Part shown: one piece after another, positions 52,839 through 60,861 of the stretch
How the letters are laid out: every line of letters starts with the position of its first letter
Position numbering within the stretch: the stretch's first letter is position 1
From: Dichotomicrobium thermohalophilum
GTDB lineage: Bacteria; Pseudomonadota; Alphaproteobacteria; Rhizobiales; Rhodomicrobiaceae
Assembly: GCF_003550175.1 (NCBI RefSeq)
Contig: NZ_QXDF01000001.1
Coordinates: 1,822,501 to 1,886,500, forward strand
Length of the DNA stretch: 64,000 bases
Direction of reading: 5' to 3'
Translations under genes and position numbers: made by a program
Notes under the pieces: generated by a model
What the model saw: only the letters and a program-made list of their open reading frames with translations
The model's database searches: none
Told to the model about the DNA's origin: nothing

Positions 52839-53834
52839 GTGGAAATCGTGCGCGAATGGCGGGACCGGCCGGCGGAGACGCGTGGCGCCGTCCTGGCAAT
52901 CGGGAATTTCGACGGCGTGCATCGTGGGCATCAGGCCCTGCTCAAGCGTGCCCAGCAGATTGCCGAGGACCGCGGCGCTAAGGCCGGGGCAATGGTGTTC
53001 GAGCCGCATCCACGCACCTTCTTCCAGCCGGACCGCCCTTTCTTCGAGCTGACGCCGATGCCGCGCAAGCTCCGGCTGATAGAGCTGTTCGGGCTGGATA
53101 TCGCGGCGGTCGTGCGCTTCGACGCGGCGCTGGCCAGCCTGACGGCAGAAGAGTTCGTGCAGCAGGTACTGGTCAACGGGCTGCAAATCTCGCACGCGGT
53201 GGCCGGCTACAACTTTTTCTTCGGCAAGGGGCGCGGCGGCAACCCAACCGTGCTTCAGGAGCTGGGGACGCAGGCCGGCATTGGCGTTGACATCGTCGAC
53301 GCTGTCGGGGGCGCGGGCGAAGTCTTCTCCTCCACGCGGGCGCGGGAATCGCTGGCCGAGGGCGACCCGCGCGGCGCCGCGGAGGTCCTCGGCTACTGGT
53401 GGCGCGTCGTCGGCGAGGTCACCGGCGGCGCGGGGCGGGGCCGGCACCTCGGTTTTCCGACGGCCAATATCACGCTCGCCGAAAGCCAGGTGCTACGCCA
53501 TGGCATCTATGCCGTGCGCGTGCATGTCGACGGTGCGATCCGGCACGGGGCCGCCTATCTCGGTACCCGCCCGACTTTCGACGACGGGCCGGCGGTGCTG
53601 GAGACCTTCCTGCTGGACTACGACGGCGACCTCTACGGCAAGAAGCTGGAGGTCGAGTTCATCGCGTACATCCGCGACGATGCACGCTTCCCCGATGCGG
53701 ACTCGCTCGTCGAGCAGATGCGCATCGACTGCGAGAAATCGGCGCAAATCCTTCGGGAAGTCGATGCAAACGACCCGATGCTGGCCTATCCGCTGGGCCG
53801 GGCCATCGCGGAGCACGGCTTCGGCGTCGCCTGA
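52839..53834 (+). CDS. ribF: bifunctional riboflavin kinase / FAD synthetase
   Basis: 331 residues starting with GTG. The FMN adenylyltransferase domain has VLAIGNFDGVHRGHQALLKRA (HxGH motif) and VAGYNFFFGKGRGGNPTVLQEL. The riboflavin kinase domain has GRGRHLGFPTANI and TFDDGPAVLETFLLDYDGDLYGKKLEVEFIAYIRDDARF. The order of domains and the length are those of bacterial RibF. Confidence 0.95.
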   Translation: MEIVREWRDRPAETRGAVLAIGNFDGVHRGHQALLKRAQQIAEDRGAKAGAMVFEPHPRTFFQPDRPFFELTPMPRKLRLIELFGLDIAAVVRFDAALASLTAEEFVQQVLVNGLQISHAVAGYNFFFGKGRGGNPTVLQELGTQAGIGVDIVDAVGGAGEVFSSTRARESLAEGDPRGAAEVLGYWWRVVGEVTGGAGRGRHLGFPTANITLAESQVLRHGIYAVRVHVDGAIRHGAAYLGTRPTFDDGPAVLETFLLDYDGDLYGKKLEVEFIAYIRDDARFPDADSLVEQMRIDCEKSAQILREVDANDPMLAYPLGRAIAEHGFGVA

Positions 53835-53835
53835 A

Positions 53836-54339
53836 TCAGGCGCGCCGGGGCTGAAGCGCACGGTCTTCCACGCGGATGCGATAGGCCAACAGCGCCAGGT
53901 TCGCCGCCCCGAAGACAAGTGCCACCCACTCCAGCCCGAGGATCAGCGGCACCAGCGGAATTTCCAGTGCCACAACGACGTAATTTGGATGCCGCACGAA
54001 GCGGAACGGCCCGCCCGTTATCAGCGGCGCATCCGGCACGGTAACGATGCGGGTCGTCCAGTACGGGCCGAGCGTGGCAATCACCCAGATGCGCGCGGCC
54101 TGCAGCAGCACAAACGCCGCGAGCAGCACCCAAGGCACCGGCGGGGAGGGAGCCGTGAGCACGGCCAGCGTAATGAGCCAGGTCGCATGAAGCAGCACGA
54201 AGAGCGGATAGTGCTCCGCGCCGATCTCCTGCCCGCCGCGGGCCAGCAGCGCCTGCGTGTTCTTGCGGGCGTAGGCCAGTTCGGCCAGCCGCTGCACGAC
54301 CAGCCAGGCAACCAGCATATAGGCCCAGCCAAAGGTCAT
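53836..54339 (-). CDS. isoprenylcysteine carboxyl methyltransferase-like protein
   Basis: A 167-residue membrane protein with about four helices. The ICMT-like signature is near the C-terminus: PLITGGPFRFVRHPNYVVVALEIPLVPLI (the RHPNYV core binds S-adenosylmethionine). It starts inside the stop of the type III polyketide synthase (ATGA overlap). In Bacillus subtilis the analogous pair BpsA/BpsB makes and then O-methylates alkylpyrones, so this enzyme probably methylates the polyketide product. Its stop lies two bases from the convergent ribF stop. Confidence 0.86.
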   Translation of the reverse strand: MTFGWAYMLVAWLVVQRLAELAYARKNTQALLARGGQEIGAEHYPLFVLLHATWLITLAVLTAPSPPVPWVLLAAFVLLQAARIWVIATLGPYWTTRIVTVPDAPLITGGPFRFVRHPNYVVVALEIPLVPLILGLEWVALVFGAANLALLAYRIRVEDRALQPRRA

Positions 54340-55460
54340 GCCGCCTCGCCGTTCAGCGTAAGGAGCTGAAACGCGCCGGTGAAGCCCGGCCCGAGCGCCG
54401 TCATCAAGAGCTGGCCGCGCGCGCCGCGTCGGCGCAACTCGTCGAGCACGAACAGCACCGTAGGCGCCGACATGTTGCCATAGCCGCGCAGCACGTCGCG
54501 CTCCGCCTCCAGCCCGCCGCGCTCGATCCCGAAGACATCCTCAAGCGCGTCCAGCACCTTGACCCCGCCAGGATGGCAGCAGGGCCGGTCTATCGCCGCA
54601 GGGTCCAAGCCGACACGCTCCAGGAAGCTGTGCATGGCGTCATTGAACGCGCCAGCGACGATCTGCGGAATGTCGCGGTGGAAGATGACATCGAAACCCT
54701 GATCATCCACGTCCCAGCCCATGACATTCAGGGTGTTCTGCCACAGATGCTCGCCTCCTGCGCCCAGCGCCCCGAGCGGCGCCTCACCCCCGCCCTCGCT
54801 CGAAAGCACAGCAGCCGCCGCGCCGTCACCGAACAGCGCGGTCGCCACGAGGTTGCTTTTCGTGAGCCTGTCATAGCGAAAGGCAAGCGTGCAAAGCTCG
54901 ACGACAATCAGCAGCACGCGCGCCCCCGGCTGAGCCACCGCCATCTGCGCCGCACGCGTCATGCCCGAGACACCGCCGGCACACCCCAGCCCGAACACCG
55001 GCAGCCGTTGTACATCCGGACGAAACGGCATGATGTTCATCAGCCGCGCCTCGATCGAGGGCGTAGCGATCCCCGTCGAGCTGACGAAGACAATCGCATC
55101 AATATCACCGGCCGCCAGTGAAGCATCGGCCAGCGCACGGTCCGCTGCATGCTGCGCCAGCCCGGTGGCATGCGTCTCGTAAGACCGCGTCTTGTCGGCA
55201 ATGCCCGCCGGCGCGTTGAACCAGTCAAGCGGCTGGCAGGCATAGCGGGTGTCGATCTGCGCGTTTGTGTAGACGCTCTCCAGCGTCCCGAACAGGTTGG
55301 TGCGTCCGCCGAAGATGCGCCGCGCATTCTCGATTACCGTCCGCTGGTCGAGACACTGCGCTGGCACCGCCGTCGCCAACCCGAGAAGCTGCGCCGAAGG
55401 CGCATGTGGCTGGCGCGAAGCGATAGGCTCGCGCTGATGATCGGCAAGATAGTCGTACAT
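54336..55460 (-). CDS. type III polyketide synthase (chalcone/stilbene synthase-like)
   Basis: A 374-residue homodimeric enzyme extending acyl starters with malonyl-CoA. The catalytic triad is present: Cys160 in FGLGCAGG, His296 in CCHPGGVKVLDALE and Asn329 in GYGNMSAPT. The C-terminal cyclisation loop reads TALGPGFTGAFQLL. The product is probably a long-chain alkylresorcinol or alkylpyrone, as for ArsB/BpsA-like enzymes. It forms a coupled pair with the methyltransferase and is divergent from ssb. Confidence 0.92.
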   Translation of the reverse strand: MYDYLADHQREPIASRQPHAPSAQLLGLATAVPAQCLDQRTVIENARRIFGGRTNLFGTLESVYTNAQIDTRYACQPLDWFNAPAGIADKTRSYETHATGLAQHAADRALADASLAAGDIDAIVFVSSTGIATPSIEARLMNIMPFRPDVQRLPVFGLGCAGGVSGMTRAAQMAVAQPGARVLLIVVELCTLAFRYDRLTKSNLVATALFGDGAAAAVLSSEGGGEAPLGALGAGGEHLWQNTLNVMGWDVDDQGFDVIFHRDIPQIVAGAFNDAMHSFLERVGLDPAAIDRPCCHPGGVKVLDALEDVFGIERGGLEAERDVLRGYGNMSAPTVLFVLDELRRRGARGQLLMTALGPGFTGAFQLLTLNGEAA

Positions 55461-55589
55461 GAACTTCGCCTCTGGCAGCTCTGCAGGAATACGGTGCGCA
55501 GGCGCCGCCGGACGTGTTCAACATTTTGTGAAATCCGTAAACTTGTTCCGATCCGGCGCAGGGACATTGACACTACGTGATGAAAGTGA

Positions 55590-55604
55590 GAACGTAACCG
55601 GAAC
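55590..55604. promoter_or_regulatory. SOS box (LexA site) between the polyketide synthase and ssb
   Basis: GAAC-N7-GAAC, the alphaproteobacterial LexA consensus, stands exactly at 55590-55604, with a third GAAC one base out of register at 55613-55616. It lies about 145 bp before the ssb ATG and 130 bp before the polyketide synthase ATG. ssb is a classical SOS gene in this class, usually sharing the box with uvrA, which is not here. Confidence 0.75.
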
Positions 55605-55747
55605 ATTTACGCGAACGGACACGCTCAGCATCGCGCCGGTGTGGAAAATGATGGCCGCCGGTAGCTGGCAGCGGCGACGGGCGGTTAGTCTCATGAGCGA
55701 GTGTGGCCGCGAAGGCGCGGCGCGAAAGGCATGAGAAAGGACAAGCG

Positions 55748-56245
55748 ATGGCCGGTTCCGTCAATAAAGTCATTCTGGTCGGCAATCTCGGCGCCGACCC
55801 GGAAATCCGCCACACGCAGGACGGCCGTCCGGTTGCAAATCTGCGCGTTGCGACCTCGGAGAGTTGGCGCGACCGGAACACCGGCGAGCGCCGCGAAAAG
55901 ACCGAGTGGCACAATGTCGTGATCTTCAGCGAGGGCCTTTGCAAGATCGCGGAGCAGTACTTGCGCAAGGGCTCGAAGATCTATCTCGAAGGCCAGCTCC
56001 AGACCCGGAAATGGCAGGACCGCGAGGGCAACGACCGCTACACGACCGAAGTCGTTCTCCAGGGGTTCAATGCGACGCTGACCATGCTTGACGGTCGCAA
56101 CGGCGGCATGGGGGCCGGTCAGGGCATGGGCATGAATGAAGGCGGCCAGTCAGGTTATGACCGGGGTCCGTCTGGCGGATCGCGCGGCGGCGGACAGCCG
56201 GCCGAAAACTTCGATCAGGACCTCGACGACGAAATCCCGTTCTGA
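55748..56245 (+). CDS. ssb: single-stranded DNA-binding protein
   Basis: A 165-residue SSB. The OB fold begins [38 protein letters not shown] and includes [38 protein letters not shown] flexible Gly/Gln-rich linker with QGMGMN follows, and the acidic tip DDEIPF that docks replication and repair proteins ends the chain. AAAGGA precedes this ATG; an upstream ATG at 55703 is not needed. The gene is preceded by a LexA site. Confidence 0.96.
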   Translation: MAGSVNKVILVGNLGADPEIRHTQDGRPVANLRVATSESWRDRNTGERREKTEWHNVVIFSEGLCKIAEQYLRKGSKIYLEGQLQTRKWQDREGNDRYTTEVVLQGFNATLTMLDGRNGGMGAGQGMGMNEGGQSGYDRGPSGGSRGGGQPAENFDQDLDDEIPF

Positions 56246-56248
56246 TCG

Positions 56249-56806
56249 CTACCACTGCGTCTCGCGCGCTTCCAGGAAGGCGTCTTCTTCCAGCGTCGAC
56301 ATCCGTACGAGGGCAGCGTTGCGCTGCGGAAAGCGGCCGAAGCGGTCGATCACCTTCTTATGCTGACGCGCAAACTCCGTGTACTGCGCATTGCCAAGCG
56401 CGCTGATGAGGCCGAGCGCCCGCGCCTGATCCGCCGGGCTCTCGCTGTGCTCGAACGGCAGGTAGAGAAACAGCCGTTCGTCCACGTTTAACTCCGCATC
56501 GAATTCGTGCTGTATCGCCTCGTGAGCCAGCAGCCGCGCCTTGGCGTCGGTGGCGAAGGCCGCCGCCGTTCCCCGAAACATGTTACGCGGAAACTGGTCG
56601 AGAACCAGCACCGCCGCGAGAACGCCGCGCGGCGTCTCCCGCCACTCTTCGGGAACCTTGCGGCGCAATCTGTGATAGAGATCGAGAAAACGCGCAGTGA
56701 TCTGCTTATCCAGCGTCTGGTCGCGCCACCACTGCTCGGGCGTCAGCTCCTCGAACCAGAAATTCAGCACATCCAATGCTTGCGGCGGCAAGGAAATCGC
56801 GGTCAT
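56249..56806 (-). CDS. DUF924 family protein
   Basis: 185 residues, mainly helical. The family block is VLNFWFEELTPEQWW near the N-terminus, then GVLAAVLVLDQFPRNMFRGTAAAFATDAKAR and ERLFLYLPFEHSESPADQ. DUF924 proteins are predicted TPR-like and their biochemical role is unknown. The stop is three bases from the convergent ssb stop, and the gene follows a glycosyltransferase by nine bases, so these two may be co-transcribed. Confidence 0.88.
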   Translation of the reverse strand: MTAISLPPQALDVLNFWFEELTPEQWWRDQTLDKQITARFLDLYHRLRRKVPEEWRETPRGVLAAVLVLDQFPRNMFRGTAAAFATDAKARLLAHEAIQHEFDAELNVDERLFLYLPFEHSESPADQARALGLISALGNAQYTEFARQHKKVIDRFGRFPQRNAALVRMSTLEEDAFLEARETQW

Positions 56807-56815
56807 GTAATCCTC

Positions 56816-57958
56816 TCACAGGCCAAGCGCCTGAAGTTGCGCGGCGACGACCCCGTCGATGTCAAAACGCGTCGCGGCGATCCGCCGGCTCTCCTTGGCA
56901 TAGCGCGGGATCAGGTCAGGCCGGCGCAACAGGCTCTGAAGCACGCCGGCCAGCGCCCCAGCATCGCCCGGTGCGAAGCGCTGGCCATTCACGTCTGACT
57001 GCACTGCCTGCCATCTGGCAGGCACATCTGCGCTGATCAGCGGCCGGCCGATGGCAAGCGCATGACTGACCTCCGCCGGCAGGCAGGGCACCTCATCTGG
57101 GAACACGACCGCGTGCGCCCGAGCCAGCAAACGCTCCATGTCTCGGCGCGGCCCGAGATAGCGCACGATCCCGCGATGCGCCTTCATCAGCCGCAGCAAC
57201 TCCGCGGACGGCTCCTCGCCCGGCGGCGAGGCGACGAGATAGATCGCGCAGCCGCGGCGCGCCTGCAGCGCCCATGCGGTTTCGCAATAAAGTCCGACAC
57301 CGGTCTCGCTGCCCGGATAGGCGATGGCAAGGAAAACCATACCTTTTGTCAACGGTGAGAGCGGCACATGCGTGAACCGCGACAGGTCGACGCCCGGCCC
57401 GGCGACGAACACCGGCTGCAGCCCGGGCGGCATCAGGCTGCGGCCGTCAACGACCGGATCGCGCCCGAGCCCCGGTACGATCGCCGCGTCGCAGCGCGAC
57501 AGCAGGGCCGTGCATTCCCGCTGCAGCCGCCGGTCGCCGCAATTCGGCGCCAGTGCCTGAGCGACTTCCGGAAACGCCGCCACGACGCGCTCGACCTCTG
57601 CCCGTGCGGCCGCTGCGATGCCCAATCGACCGGCCGGCCAGGCCAGCGCCATCAGCACGTCCGGCGCAAGGCTCGTAAGCGCGAGCGCCAGCTCGCGGAT
57701 GTCATGCTTGTCGCGACCGCTTCCCGGCAGGCTTATGGGCTCGACACCCAGCGCCGACAGCGCCCGGAAGGCTTCGGCATCCTGTGGTGCGAAACAGAAC
57801 AGTTCATGGCCGCGCGCTCGCGCTTCGCGGATCAGCCTTGCCTGCCCGGCGATTACCTCGCAAGCATTGTTGGCGACCAGCACCGCACGCTGGCGCGCCG
57901 GAATCGTCCTGACCGGTGCAATCGCATCCGACGGTTCGGTGGCTGCTATACGTGTCAT
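56816..57958 (-). CDS. family 4-type glycosyltransferase
   Basis: 380 residues with two Rossmann halves. The N-terminal half carries REARARGHELFCFAPQDAEAFRAL and similar. The C-terminal half has the GT-B donor-binding region: GRDPVVDGRSLMPPG, VFVAGPGVDLSRF, RYLGPRRDMERLLARAHAVVFPDEVPCLPAEVSHALAIGRPLISADV. The E-x7-E donor motif is recognisable in altered form. It probably adds a sugar to a surface glycan or lipid. The substrate is not determined, and no other glycan genes are adjacent. Confidence 0.78.
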   Translation of the reverse strand: MTRIAATEPSDAIAPVRTIPARQRAVLVANNACEVIAGQARLIREARARGHELFCFAPQDAEAFRALSALGVEPISLPGSGRDKHDIRELALALTSLAPDVLMALAWPAGRLGIAAAARAEVERVVAAFPEVAQALAPNCGDRRLQRECTALLSRCDAAIVPGLGRDPVVDGRSLMPPGLQPVFVAGPGVDLSRFTHVPLSPLTKGMVFLAIAYPGSETGVGLYCETAWALQARRGCAIYLVASPPGEEPSAELLRLMKAHRGIVRYLGPRRDMERLLARAHAVVFPDEVPCLPAEVSHALAIGRPLISADVPARWQAVQSDVNGQRFAPGDAGALAGVLQSLLRRPDLIPRYAKESRRIAATRFDIDGVVAAQLQALGL

Positions 57959-58018
57959 CCAGCCTGCCCCATCTGCGAATCACGCGCGAGTCTAACAGAT
58001 TTCGCTGCGACCTCGCGG

Positions 58019-58720
58019 CTACTCGCAGACGCCGCCGCTGCCGATGTCGAAATGGAAATGGTTGGCATGGGCTTCGTTTGCGCGGGGGCCGAGTACCGTG
58101 TCAAAGATCTGGCAAGCGCCGGTATGGATTTCACGCAGGAAGGCCGACCGCTCGTCATCGCCCGGCCAATGCGCCAGCACCGTGATGACCTGGCCATCCG
58201 CGGTCTGGAAGGCGGCGATGTCGAGCGCCTTGGCGCGCGCGTGCTGGCTGATGCGGGTGTCGGGCGAATTGTAGCGGCGACGGCAGCTATACGTGCCCAT
58301 CAGCCGGATCTTTGCGACCGGCGAGCCGAGCCGGGCGCGCGCCGTCGGCTGCAACACGCGGTCCACCCACTCGCGAAAGCGCGCGGCCATACCGCAGGTG
58401 AGCGTTGCCGCCGGAACAAGCTGCAACCCAGCCTCGCCCGGCAGGGCACGCAGGCGCACAGGCGCGGGCGCACCGCAACGGCCCTTGCGAATCGGCTCCA
58501 GCGGCTCCAGGTCGTAGGCCCCGCGCGCGACCACCGCGATGCAGGCGCGTTGCGCCCCGACAATTTCCTCTGGCGACCATTGCGTTGGTCCATCGGTGAT
58601 CGCGGGCTTGGCCCACGCCGCGGGCGGCTGCCGCTTCGCCGGCAGGTCTGGCATCCTCTCGGCCTTGGTCGTCCCGGCTGCGCACAGCCCGAGAAACAAG
58701 ATCAACAACAGCCGGCTCAC
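58019..58720 (-). CDS. extensin-like family exported protein
   Basis: 233 residues. The GTG at 58720 is preceded by GGGGAGGG at good distance and begins the signal peptide SRLLLILFLGLCAAGTTKAE; a 32-codon upstream extension to 58816 is rejected. The mature part is the extensin-like C-terminal domain: TLTCGMAARFREWVDRVLQPTARARLG, GTYSCRRRYNSPDTRISQHARAKALDIAAF and HTGACQIFDTVLGPRANEAHANHFHFDIG. The SQHA and HFHFDIG pair resembles the zinc site of M15-like peptidases, so peptidoglycan cleavage is possible. Five or six Cys suggest disulfides. Confidence 0.86.
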   Translation of the reverse strand: MSRLLLILFLGLCAAGTTKAERMPDLPAKRQPPAAWAKPAITDGPTQWSPEEIVGAQRACIAVVARGAYDLEPLEPIRKGRCGAPAPVRLRALPGEAGLQLVPAATLTCGMAARFREWVDRVLQPTARARLGSPVAKIRLMGTYSCRRRYNSPDTRISQHARAKALDIAAFQTADGQVITVLAHWPGDDERSAFLREIHTGACQIFDTVLGPRANEAHANHFHFDIGSGGVCE

Positions 58721-58842
58721 GAAATCGCCCTCCCCGATTTGGTCTGCCCATCCGATGTGATAAGCAAACCGCGGCGCGGCGGGAACCGTCGCGCGGCCCA
58801 CCGACTTTGTTTCCAACAGCGATCATCAGGGATAAACGCTGC

Positions 58843-59937
58843 ATGCCGTCATCCGCCGAAGACACCCCGACCCCGGACGTCATTTGCAGAGAGGATAACC
58901 GCGTCGGTCTTGTGCTCCTCAACCGGCCGAAGGCACTCAACGCGCTGTCGCTCGAGATGGTCCGGGCAATGGAGACCCATTTCCACAAATGGGCGAAGAA
59001 TCCGCACATCTACGGCGTGATTCAGCGCGCCCACGATGACGGCCCCTTCTGCGCCGGCGGTGATGTGAAGGCGATCTACAAGATGCGCGACACTGACAAG
59101 GATGCTGGCATCCGCTTTTACCGGGACGAGTACCAGCACAACTGGACGCTGCAGCGCTTCATCAAGCCGACCGTCTCGCTTATCAACGGCGTGTGCATGG
59201 GTGGCGGCGTGGGCATCAGCGTGCATGGCACGCACCGCGTCGCGGCGGAGGGCTACAAGCTGGCGATGCCGGAGACAGCGATCGGCCTGTTCCCCGATAT
59301 CGGCGCGAGCCACGTCCTGCCGCAGCTTCCCGGGCGGATCGGTCTTTACATGGGGCTGACCGGGGCAGTGATCGGTGCGGCGGACGGCTACCGTCTGGGA
59401 CTGGCCACGCACTGCATCAGCGCGGACAAATTCGACCTCATCCAGGCGGCCGTGCGCGAAGCCGAACCGATCGACCCTGTGCTCGACGGCCTGCACGAGG
59501 ACCCGGGCGAAGGCGAACTTACGCGCTTGCGCCCCGCCATCGACCGCTGCTTCGCGCCCGGAAGCGTCGAGGACATCATCGCCCGGCTGGAAAAGGAAAC
59601 CGGCGAGACCGCGGACTGGGGGCGCGAGACCGCGGCGACGCTGCGCGCGCACTCGCCCACTTCGTTGAAGCTGACGCTGCGGCTCTACGAGGAAGGCGCC
59701 CGCCTGAACAGCCTGAAGGAGTCCCTCAAGCTGGAGTTCCGCTGCGCGGTGCGCTGCCTGCGCGGGCACGACCATTACGAGGGCGTGCGCGCGAAAATGG
59801 TCGACAAGGACAACAACCCGCAGTGGGACCCCGCACGTTTGGAAGATGTCAGCGACGCCACAATCGACGCCTATCTCGCGCCGCTGGACGACGTCCCCGA
59901 ACTGGAGCTGGAAGACCACTGGACGCTGGTCGAATGA
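58843..59937 (+). CDS. 3-hydroxyisobutyryl-CoA hydrolase (enoyl-CoA hydratase/isomerase fold)
   Basis: 364 residues. The crotonase fold opens VGLVLLNRPKALNALSLEMVRAM. The oxyanion segment is PFCAGGDVKAIYKM. The HIBCH-specific stretches are INGVCMGGGVGISVHGTHRVAAEGYKLAMPETAIGLFPDIGASHVLPQLPGRIGLYMGLTG (catalytic Glu in PETAIG, Asp in FPDIG) and SLKLTLRLYEEGARLNSLKESLKLEFR. It frees 3-hydroxyisobutyrate in valine catabolism. The ATG is used rather than an in-frame TTG at 58807. Confidence 0.93.
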   Translation: MPSSAEDTPTPDVICREDNRVGLVLLNRPKALNALSLEMVRAMETHFHKWAKNPHIYGVIQRAHDDGPFCAGGDVKAIYKMRDTDKDAGIRFYRDEYQHNWTLQRFIKPTVSLINGVCMGGGVGISVHGTHRVAAEGYKLAMPETAIGLFPDIGASHVLPQLPGRIGLYMGLTGAVIGAADGYRLGLATHCISADKFDLIQAAVREAEPIDPVLDGLHEDPGEGELTRLRPAIDRCFAPGSVEDIIARLEKETGETADWGRETAATLRAHSPTSLKLTLRLYEEGARLNSLKESLKLEFRCAVRCLRGHDHYEGVRAKMVDKDNNPQWDPARLEDVSDATIDAYLAPLDDVPELELEDHWTLVE

Positions 59938-59953
59938 CCGCCGCCGCCATCAT

Positions 59954-60010
59954 TAAAATGCAACCGATATTCATGAAAAACCCATAAGCACCCGTATTAA
60001 GTGCATTTTA
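59954..60010. promoter_or_regulatory. wide inverted repeat upstream of ldtR
   Basis: TAAAATGCA at 59954-59962 is perfectly matched by TGCATTTTA at 60002-60010, with 39 bp between. The segment is AT-rich relative to its surroundings and ends about 60 bp before the ldtR ATG. It could be a pair of regulator half-sites or part of the promoter. The loop is too long for a normal terminator. Confidence 0.4.
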
Positions 60011-60070
60011 GCTAGTCTGCGTTAAACATGGCCTCGTTGTATGCGCAGTACACCGAACGAGGCAAAAGCG

Positions 60071-60580
60071 ATGAACAACACGTTGAACGTCTCCCGTCAC
60101 GAGCGTCCAGAGAGCGAAAACGCCCTCAAGCCGACGTATCTGGTCACGCTCAAGCTGATCGAACGACTTCAGCGCCTGTTGCTGGACGTGCTCAAGGATG
60201 AGCTGGACCGGATCGGCTGTAAGGAGGTCAACAGCGTTCAGGCTCTCCTGTTGTTCAACATTGGAGACATGGAGCTGACCGCCGGGGAAATCCGAAGCCG
60301 GGGCTTCTACATGGGGTCGAACGTGTCCTACAACCTGAAAAAGCTGCAGGAACTCGGTTGTATCGAGCATCAGCGCTCGGAAAGCGACCGGCGCGCCGTC
60401 CGCATCCGTCTGACCGAGCGCGGCAAGCAAATCAGCCGCATGGTGAACGAACTGGTCGACCGGCAGCTCAGCCTCATTGAGAAGGTCGGTGGTATCTCGC
60501 TCAGCGATCTCGAGAGCATGAACCGCACCCTCCATCGGCTGGAGCGGTTCTGGACCGACCAGATCCGTTATCGGCTGTAG
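60071..60580 (+). CDS. ldtR: MarR-family regulator LdtR
   Basis: 169 residues. The winged helix includes SVQALLLFNIGDMELTAGEIRSRGFYMGSNVSYNLKKLQELGCIEHQRSESDRRAVRIRLTERGK, which is very like LdtR of Liberibacter and rhizobia. Flanking helices form the dimer interface (LKLIERLQRLLLDVLKDELDRIGC). LdtR activates L,D-transpeptidase genes and stress tolerance in those bacteria. The next gene downstream is an L,D-transpeptidase, so the pairing supports the name. The ATG at 60071 is chosen for length; an earlier in-frame start is at 60041. Confidence 0.9.
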   Translation: MNNTLNVSRHERPESENALKPTYLVTLKLIERLQRLLLDVLKDELDRIGCKEVNSVQALLLFNIGDMELTAGEIRSRGFYMGSNVSYNLKKLQELGCIEHQRSESDRRAVRIRLTERGKQISRMVNELVDRQLSLIEKVGGISLSDLESMNRTLHRLERFWTDQIRYRL

Positions 60581-60632
60581 CGTCGGTTCTGCCCCGGCAA
60601 GTTTTTCCGGGGACGGCTATCGCGCCAAGGTT

Positions 60633-60656
60633 GCGCGTTGCAATATGCCAACGCGC
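60633..60656 (+). repeat. GC-rich inverted repeat after ldtR
   Basis: GCGCGTTG-N8-CAACGCGC, a perfect 8-bp stem, stands 53 bp past the ldtR stop. A weaker stem, CCCCGG-N9-CCGGGG, is at 60592-60612. Without T-runs they are poor terminators but could contribute to ending ldtR transcription or be regulatory. Confidence 0.45.
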
Positions 60657-60660
60657 GCGT

Positions 60661-60687
60661 GACAAATTTCGGTCTCAAGGATTTGTC
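60661..60687. promoter_or_regulatory. candidate LdtR operator upstream of the L,D-transpeptidase gene
   Basis: GACAAAT (60661-60667) and ATTTGTC (60681-60687) form a perfect 7-bp inverted repeat whose arms are 20 bp apart centre to centre, two DNA turns, as expected for a MarR-type dimer. It is the most symmetrical element in the 281-bp gap between ldtR and its likely target. The rest of the gap shows nothing else notable. The link to LdtR is inference. Confidence 0.5.
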
Positions 60688-60861
60688 ATTTGTGTCGCAT
60701 CGAGGGCCGAAGTACTCTTCCGCGCATCAATATCCGCAAGCGGGTACGTAAGCGCGGAGATCGCCCAGGTTCTTGGACAATTGGCCAACCCGGCAGGCCG
60801 CCTCGGCGCAGGCCGTTCGGGGAATTGTCTTGGAGGGGGATTCAGGGTTCAGGTGAGGGCA

